DNA of 36,118 nucleotides from JAHDFB01 sp964607315 (lineage in GTDB: Bacteria; Bacteroidota; Bacteroidia; Chitinophagales; Saprospiraceae), in contig CAZSKA010000006.1 of the NCBI GenBank assembly GCA_964607315.1, positions 1-36,118 of the forward strand, written 5' to 3'. The notes under the pieces were generated by a model, which saw nothing but the letters and a program-made list of their open reading frames with translations, did no database searches and was not told the origin of the DNA. Shown here piece by piece: positions 30,691 to 36,118 of this stretch (position 1 is the first letter of the stretch; each line of letters opens with the position of its first letter). Made by a program: the position numbers and the translations under genes.

Positions 30691-31533
30691 TTATTGAAAT
30701 TCCTCTACTTCGGTCTCTGTAAGGATTTCATATAATGTATGATGAAAGCTTGGAAACTCCGGTAAATCGTTGTGATGACCTCCTTTTATAGGATATAATT
30801 CTACCTTGTCTCCTAATTCTTCTTTTAATAACTTGCTGTGTTTGAATGGAATAAGCTTATCCGAAGTTCCGTGAATGATGTGCGTCGGACAATCGATCAC
30901 TTTTAAGAATTGGTTCGTCAAGATTTTATAACGCAACAATTGATTTAATGGTAACATGAAACCAAATCGGGCAGTTAATTTCTTAAAACTGAAATATGGA
31001 CTGTCCAAAATCAACATTTTGGGTTTATTCCATGAAGCTACACATGCCGCAACACCACTTCCAAAAGATCTTCCTAATACAACAATATTCTCTTCGCTGT
31101 ATTTTTTCTTTAACCATTGATACATAAACTGTGCATCTTGGAATAATATCTGTTCGTTTCTTTTTCCTTTACTCTTCCCAAAGCCTCTATAATCCACCAT
31201 GAAAAAATCATATCCCTTCCCTAAGAAGTCTCTAGCAAATTTACCCCAGCCTTTTACACTTCTTGAATTTCCCTTTAAATAATACACTACTCCTAATGAA
31301 TTAGGTACTTCAAAATAAATACCATTCACGAATCCTCCATCTTCCATATCAAATGATACTTCTTCGAAAGGGAATGGATATTTATACTGAAAATTTTTAG
31401 GTAATTTCTCTGGACGGAAAAAGAAATAATCCTGTAAGAAATAAAATATCAAACACAATGCAATATAGATACATAACAAAATGCACAACACACTCGTCAA
31501 AACAGAAACCCAAGCTATTAGAATAGGATACAT
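30691..31533 (-). CDS. Membrane-anchored alpha/beta hydrolase
   Basis: 280 aa. N-terminal membrane segment (about 7-33), then an alpha/beta hydrolase fold. The nucleophile elbow is GRSFGSG with S156, and the triad is likely completed by D225 (HGTSDKLIP) and H253 (GGHHNDLPE). The oxyanion/early strand GVVYYLKGNSRSVKGWG and VDYRGFGKSKGK fit the serine-hydrolase family. Substrate unknown. Probably a core gene and monocistronic. Confidence 0.9.
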   Translation of the reverse strand: MYPILIAWVSVLTSVLCILLCIYIALCLIFYFLQDYFFFRPEKLPKNFQYKYPFPFEEVSFDMEDGGFVNGIYFEVPNSLGVVYYLKGNSRSVKGWGKFARDFLGKGYDFFMVDYRGFGKSKGKRNEQILFQDAQFMYQWLKKKYSEENIVVLGRSFGSGVAACVASWNKPKMLILDSPYFSFKKLTARFGFMLPLNQLLRYKILTNQFLKVIDCPTHIIHGTSDKLIPFKHSKLLKEELGDKVELYPIKGGHHNDLPEFPSFHHTLYEILTETEVEEFQ

Positions 31534-31612
31534 AATAGAGACTAAGCTACTATTTTTTAAAGACTAATTAAAATTTTATGGATTGATAAAACCTTTGGGC
31601 CCCAGCCCTAAA

Positions 31613-34600
31613 CTAAAAATCTGTACCTAAAGATAAATGCCATGTTGCCGGAAGTGCTGCTTTCGTTTCTATTCCTATCGCATAATCTAATTTCAAAAAA
31701 TACCCGAATAAGCTCGTACGGAAACCAAATCCATATCCAAGAATTAATGGGTCTCTAAAAAACTGAACATCGATAAAGACCGACTCCCCGCTTTGAAAAC
31801 TTGCCGAATTAATAGGATTTTGAGGACTATAAGGACTTAGTCCATGCCACGCTGTTCCCGAGTCAAAGAATCCTACTAACTGAAAATCCCGAAGAAAATC
31901 ATAACGCAAATCATCCGAAATTAAATGCCTAAAAACAGGAACTCTTAGCTCCACAGTTGACACTGCATAGCTTGTCCCATTTCTTATGTTACGGTCAAAA
32001 CCTCTTAACTGAGGTGCTATATTCTCAAAAGAAAAATTCCTGTTGGGAATAGAAGTTGATTGGTCAAAACGATTAGCTAATGCTCCTTCTACACCTCCTA
32101 CATAATATAATATTGGTTCGCCCCCAAAACTCGTTCCCGCTGAAAAACGCATCGCCAAAGCAGACTTACGTAAAACAGGAATGTAATACCTCACATCCGT
32201 TCCCACTACTCCTAATAATCCATTGCTAGGCTCTACAGTAAATGGATCTGCTAACTGCACTCTGAATCGATTCATACCTTCTGCAAATACTTTTGCACGA
32301 ATACCATTATAGATGTTAATCGAGCGAGTAGAAGAGTTGTCATAAACATATTCTGCTCTTGCACCAATTCGCTGTGTATTAATCTGCGGAGCTTCAAAAG
32401 TCGGCTCATTCGTTATGAGTGTGAAATTTCTATCATTTCTCAGTGTGCCACTAAGTCGAAGACTTTGGAATTCATCAAATGGATATCGAATCTGATAATA
32501 AAGGATGAATGTGTTTTCTCTATTTCGTTCTTGTAGCTGAAACTGATCTATCCTACGATTCGATCGATTTCTGTAGTAAGCTCCATAAAAATGATCCCAT
32601 TGTTTCTTTCTATCCTCAAAAGTCAAATAAGCTTCATAGCCACTAAAATTTGTAGCTAAACGCACACCTCCTTCAAACAAGTAATCCTCAAAAGCATCTT
32701 GTACTTTTGCTTTTAAAAGAAGGCCTACAGGCGGCTGTCTGAAACCCACGTCATTCGCAGAAAAGCTATTCAAACCACCAAAAAGAGGTTCATTGTCTAA
32801 GTTAGTGTCAACACCAAGAATCTTGAATCGAAGTCGAGATGCAACTATTCTATTGGCATCAAAATCATGAACCTTCAAGTCTTCTTCTTCTCTTTTTACA
32901 TCATTAACTTCTTGTGTAATTATTTCTTCAGGAGTATCATTGTATTTTGTGTCAAAAAACATCCCTGGTTCGATATTGTCAGTTATGTTAATATCAATAA
33001 TTTCATCTGCAGGATTCAATAAAGGTCCGACCGAAAGTGCATTTAAGAAAGCTAATTTTGCAGCAGTGAACTGAGGAATTTTTTCATTTGGTTTTTTCTT
33101 TACTATGAAATTCCTTCTGTCATAATCCATGGACAGATAACAAGTAGATGAACTGCATGTCTTATCTATAATGTTTGAACGATATTGAATAGAACTTACT
33201 TTTGAACTGAGTTTAAACTCAGGACTAATATCATGCTCTAGAATAGAAATGACTCCATATTGATTACTCAAATAACTAATCTTATTATCTCTTATTTCCG
33301 GCTTATATTCGCTGCCATATTTTGTTTTAGTCAAACGAGTTAACTCACTTTTTCCATCTAAAGGAAGAAAGTATAAATCAAAATGTTTTATTGGAAGTAT
33401 GGTGTCAATTTCCTCTACTTGATAGCTTTCTTTATCTCTGTTCGATGTAAACACGATTCCCTTTGTTCCATGAATAGTAGCAATCTTAGCATCTAAGTCA
33501 TCAAAGAAATCTTCCGTTATTGGAATTTGAAGTCTTGAATTTAAATCATAAGAATATAAATCAGAAAATCCGTTGGAATTTCCATTTAACATTAGCGTTT
33601 CATTGTCAATAAAGTCCGCCGAGTAGATTTTGTTAAAGACGGGATTCAAGGTGTTTTTGTATGTCTCTCCCGTTTCTAGATTTTCTATTCTAAGTTCTAG
33701 AATATTCCTTGATTCATAGATATAGCCCAGTAAATTACTGTCCTCTGACCAAAAATACACAGGGTAATTCTCATCCGTCTCTCTATATGGATTATTGTAA
33801 CCTAAACGTTTTAAACGAACATTCTTATCGTTTTTTAGGTCTCTATAATACATGATGATTCGGCCGTTTTTATTTTGGGCGTAAGCCATATACTTTCCAT
33901 CTGGACTAAGTGTAAGATTTAAGTATTTTGCCTCATTACTGTTCTTAATTATAGCGGACTTTGACTTTACAACAGGTGCTTTAAAGCTACTTTTTTCATA
34001 TCGCTCTTTGTGAAAATTGAAACATTGTTCTACTATATCATCGAATTCATCTCCCAAGATATAACGGAAAGCAGAATTCATGTTTCTATTAATCCTTGTT
34101 AGATAAATAATGTTGCTAATGGAACTATGACCATAAGTCTTTCCTAGATAAAACCAAAACGCTTTTCCAGCAATATCTGGCTCTCTTTTACTTAGTTTCT
34201 TGAAGTTTTTATATGGCTTTTTTCTATCGACAAGATGGTATCTTAATACGGCATCATCCTCTTCTGTCCATTCGTTTTTTGCATATTCTATAATGCCAGA
34301 TTTGAACCATTCTGGCATGTCATTCATGAAACTGTTTTGGACATATTCTTGAATGCTTGTGCCATAAAGCATAGAATGCATATAGGCTTTTGCAATTCCC
34401 TCTCTTATGTTTTCGCGCAGATTTCTGTGATTTCCATCGAAATGCACATAGAGTTTAGTTCCTATAAATTGGACTTGTTCAGCATTTACTGGATTTTCAC
34501 TTTGGAGTCCTACATTGGTCTGATATAATTCACCAAGATCATTGTAAACAATAATCTCTATTTTTTCATTGATTCTGTGTTCCAGAATATCCTGAATTTC

Positions 34601-34819
34601 GTTAAAATCATATTCCGCTAATTGGACAGATGAGATAGCAACATTTCTTGCTTTACCATACCAATAGGTGATAAAGTTTTCAGTTTCATAACGATACCAT
34701 GTGTCGAAATCATCAGTATACTGAACTCTGTTCTTACCAAATGTCGCGTTTATCTCCTGTGCACGACTGGAAGATAAAAACATTAGAAGGCCAAAAAACA
34801 ATAGTAAAACTCTACTCAT
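31613..34819 (-). CDS. Large outer-membrane protein with TolB/PD40-like and Omp85-like barrel domains
   Basis: 1068 aa from the ATG at 34819; a TTG nine bases upstream is less likely. Signal peptide MSRVLLLFFGLL...SSSRAQ. An N-terminal part of about 230 aa has peptidase-MA-like features (WFKSGIIEYAKNEW). A WD40/PD40 propeller follows (NLTLSPDGKYMAYAQNKNG and later ILEHDISPEF). The C-terminal ~380 residues form a beta barrel of the BamA/surface-antigen type with many aromatic strands, ending in TWHLSLGTDF, where the final F suits barrel insertion. It is a predicted integral outer-membrane protein of unknown client. Likely core. Confidence 0.8.
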   Translation of the reverse strand: MSRVLLLFFGLLMFLSSSRAQEINATFGKNRVQYTDDFDTWYRYETENFITYWYGKARNVAISSVQLAEYDFNEIQDILEHRINEKIEIIVYNDLGELYQTNVGLQSENPVNAEQVQFIGTKLYVHFDGNHRNLRENIREGIAKAYMHSMLYGTSIQEYVQNSFMNDMPEWFKSGIIEYAKNEWTEEDDAVLRYHLVDRKKPYKNFKKLSKREPDIAGKAFWFYLGKTYGHSSISNIIYLTRINRNMNSAFRYILGDEFDDIVEQCFNFHKERYEKSSFKAPVVKSKSAIIKNSNEAKYLNLTLSPDGKYMAYAQNKNGRIIMYYRDLKNDKNVRLKRLGYNNPYRETDENYPVYFWSEDSNLLGYIYESRNILELRIENLETGETYKNTLNPVFNKIYSADFIDNETLMLNGNSNGFSDLYSYDLNSRLQIPITEDFFDDLDAKIATIHGTKGIVFTSNRDKESYQVEEIDTILPIKHFDLYFLPLDGKSELTRLTKTKYGSEYKPEIRDNKISYLSNQYGVISILEHDISPEFKLSSKVSSIQYRSNIIDKTCSSSTCYLSMDYDRRNFIVKKKPNEKIPQFTAAKLAFLNALSVGPLLNPADEIIDINITDNIEPGMFFDTKYNDTPEEIITQEVNDVKREEEDLKVHDFDANRIVASRLRFKILGVDTNLDNEPLFGGLNSFSANDVGFRQPPVGLLLKAKVQDAFEDYLFEGGVRLATNFSGYEAYLTFEDRKKQWDHFYGAYYRNRSNRRIDQFQLQERNRENTFILYYQIRYPFDEFQSLRLSGTLRNDRNFTLITNEPTFEAPQINTQRIGARAEYVYDNSSTRSINIYNGIRAKVFAEGMNRFRVQLADPFTVEPSNGLLGVVGTDVRYYIPVLRKSALAMRFSAGTSFGGEPILYYVGGVEGALANRFDQSTSIPNRNFSFENIAPQLRGFDRNIRNGTSYAVSTVELRVPVFRHLISDDLRYDFLRDFQLVGFFDSGTAWHGLSPYSPQNPINSASFQSGESVFIDVQFFRDPLILGYGFGFRTSLFGYFLKLDYAIGIETKAALPATWHLSLGTDF

Positions 34820-34900
34820 ATATACCAAAATAGATTATTCCTACAATTTGTTAAAGATATAACGGAAATAATTGGAATATTTGTCTAAAAAAATATAGCA

Positions 34901-35545
34901 ATGCTAGAATTTGTTACACTTCCTGGTAATCCTTTTATGGAAAACACCTACATCATTAACGACGAAACGCGCGAATGCATCATCGTTGATCCAGGGTGTA
35001 GTTCCAAGGAAGAACAGAAAAGATTGGTAGAATATATCGAGATAAAATGTTTGAAGCCAGTGCAGCTTATTAATACGCATTGTCATATTGATCACGTGCT
35101 AGGAAATAAGTATGTTTCTTTAAGGTTCGGGCTTACGCCCAAATATCATGAAGAGGAGCAACAGGTGCTAGATGCGTGTTCGTGGGTAGCGGGACAATAT
35201 GGGATTCCCTATGATCCATCTCCTAATGCAAAGGAATTTTTAGATGTTAGTAAACCACTGGAATTTGGGAATTCAAGTTTTGAATTGCGTTTTACTCCTG
35301 GGCATTCACCTGGAAGCGTAAGCTTAGTGAATCATGAACATAAAATGGTTTTTGGAGGAGATGTTTTATTTAGAGATAGTATAGGAAGAACGGATTTGCC
35401 AGGTGGAAATATGGCAACGTTGTTACATTCTATAAAAACGCAGTTATTTACCTTGGATGATGAATTCAAAGTGATGAGCGGACATGGTCCTGAAACGACT
35501 ATAGGTTATGAAAAAGTAAATAATCCTTTTTTACAAGGAGCTTAA
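34901..35545 (+). CDS. MBL-fold metallo-hydrolase (glyoxalase II-like)
   Basis: 214 aa. All metal ligands of the fold are visible: H60-x-H62-x-D64-H65 (THCHIDH), H135 (GHSPGS), D154 (FGGDVLF) and H195 (SGHGPET). This matches the hydroxyacylglutathione-hydrolase-like group; the substrate is probably a small thioester or similar. It converges with the CAP gene, overlapping by 4 bp at the 3' ends. Confidence 0.93.
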   Translation: MLEFVTLPGNPFMENTYIINDETRECIIVDPGCSSKEEQKRLVEYIEIKCLKPVQLINTHCHIDHVLGNKYVSLRFGLTPKYHEEEQQVLDACSWVAGQYGIPYDPSPNAKEFLDVSKPLEFGNSSFELRFTPGHSPGSVSLVNHEHKMVFGGDVLFRDSIGRTDLPGGNMATLLHSIKTQLFTLDDEFKVMSGHGPETTIGYEKVNNPFLQGA

Positions 35546-36021
35546 TTCTGATCGAATTTCTTGGCAAAATGTTGGACCCAGTAAGTTCCAACTTGCGAAA
35601 CGGCGACTTCTTCAACTTCCTGGCTTAGTAACATTTTACAATGAGTAGGTGATTTTATCCAGTCCTCCATTACTTGGTTGAAATTAGTTTGACCACTTCC
35701 CAGATTTTCACCACAAAATGACCATACATAACCTACGGCATCTATTCGATCTCCTACATCAGTTCCAGTAGGAGAGAAATGTGAAAAGTAGTTGTTGTCA
35801 TTCATATCTTTAGCATGGCGATAAGCTGAAGTAAGCAAGACGCCACTCCATGTAAGAGGTTTAGCTGGAGGCATAAAGTATCCTCCACAGTTACAACCTT
35901 CAGCACGTAGTGTATTTATTTTCTCCAGCATTACCTTTTCTTGTGAGTTTTGGGCTTGAGCCCAAAAAACGCTGAAAAAGCATAAGCTTATTATTAAAAA
36001 TATGTTTCGAAGTTGATCCAT
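35542..36021 (-). CDS. Secreted CAP/SCP-domain protein
   Basis: 159 aa. Signal peptide to about residue 24 (FWAQAQ). The CAP fold is visible in LTWSGVLLTSAYRHAKDMNDNNYFSHFSPTGTDVGDRIDAVGY, GENLGSGQTNFNQVMEDWIKSPTHCKMLL and VGTYWVQHFAKKF, including the H...E pair of the family's putative active cavity. Molecular function of bacterial CAP proteins is mostly unknown. Core gene; upstream region to the window edge (36022-36118) is AT-rich with no other gene. Confidence 0.9.
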   Translation of the reverse strand: MDQLRNIFLIISLCFFSVFWAQAQNSQEKVMLEKINTLRAEGCNCGGYFMPPAKPLTWSGVLLTSAYRHAKDMNDNNYFSHFSPTGTDVGDRIDAVGYVWSFCGENLGSGQTNFNQVMEDWIKSPTHCKMLLSQEVEEVAVSQVGTYWVQHFAKKFDQN

Positions 36022-36118
36022 TTATATGCTTTCTGATTAAACCTATTTAAGCTATAAAAAGCTATTTATACCAATTTAACTCCATAATGTCGCATTTCTT
36101 TTTACTTAATCTTTCAAT

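Overview
This is an AT-rich, low-GC stretch from a Bacteroidota genome, most like a free-living Flavobacteriia or Cytophagia-type organism. Three things point there. A secreted protein ends in a type IX secretion (T9SS) sorting domain. Several promoters carry the Bacteroidota -7 box TAnnTTTG. The right-hand genes are of types common in that phylum. No species can be named from the sequence.

Layout. (1) 1-3500: a decaying accessory flank of small orphan genes. It includes a gene whose start codon looks lost (ACG), an in-frame-stopped orphan gene, and a ParDE-type toxin-antitoxin pair whose toxin has a premature TAA. (2) 3600-8030: a GC-rich hairpin region that could be oriT, a MobF (TrwC/TraI-type) relaxase-helicase, a small overlapping partner, then a YfbU-family protein paired with a small membrane protein. 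(3) 8030-11570: an AlpA-like regulator, an orphan upstream gene, an attachment-site-like region, a P4-type tyrosine integrase, a hidden small coiled-coil/membrane ORF, a single-strand-binding protein, and a structured non-coding region with hairpins and 20-bp tandem repeats. (4) 11570-22000: cargo. This holds a SIR2-like protein, orphans, a membrane protein with a PLD-like tail, a YozE-like protein and a GNAT acetyltransferase bracketed by a ~38-bp direct repeat, a CsgG-like plus T9SS/PPC-repeat secreted-protein operon, a complex nested inverted-repeat element, and a two-gene operon with a possible ADP-ribosyltransferase-like product.

(5) 21466-27490: a mobilisation-like block. It has a type IV coupling-protein-like ATPase without its own membrane segment, an adjacent multi-pass membrane protein, an acidic Gly/Asp-tailed protein, a VWA lipoprotein, another membrane protein and a SprT-like metallopeptidase. 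(6) 27800-30340: a 487-aa orphan and a three-gene cluster headed by a helix-turn-helix protein. (7) 30510-36118: probable core chromosome, with tRNA-Gln(TTG), an alpha/beta hydrolase, a very large TolB/Omp85-like outer-membrane protein, an MBL-fold hydrolase and a CAP-domain secreted protein.

How it fits together: relaxase, SSB, integrase, AlpA-like regulator and coupling-protein-like ATPase suggest an integrated mobilisable or conjugative element ending near the tRNA-Gln gene. No VirB4-like ATPase or other mating-channel gene is visible. The element may therefore be mobilised by another system, the channel genes may lie outside the window, or the unfamiliar membrane/VWA/SprT block may supply an undescribed envelope function. 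Boundaries are not proven: no duplicated tRNA end was seen, and the integrase att-like region lies inside the block rather than at its edge.
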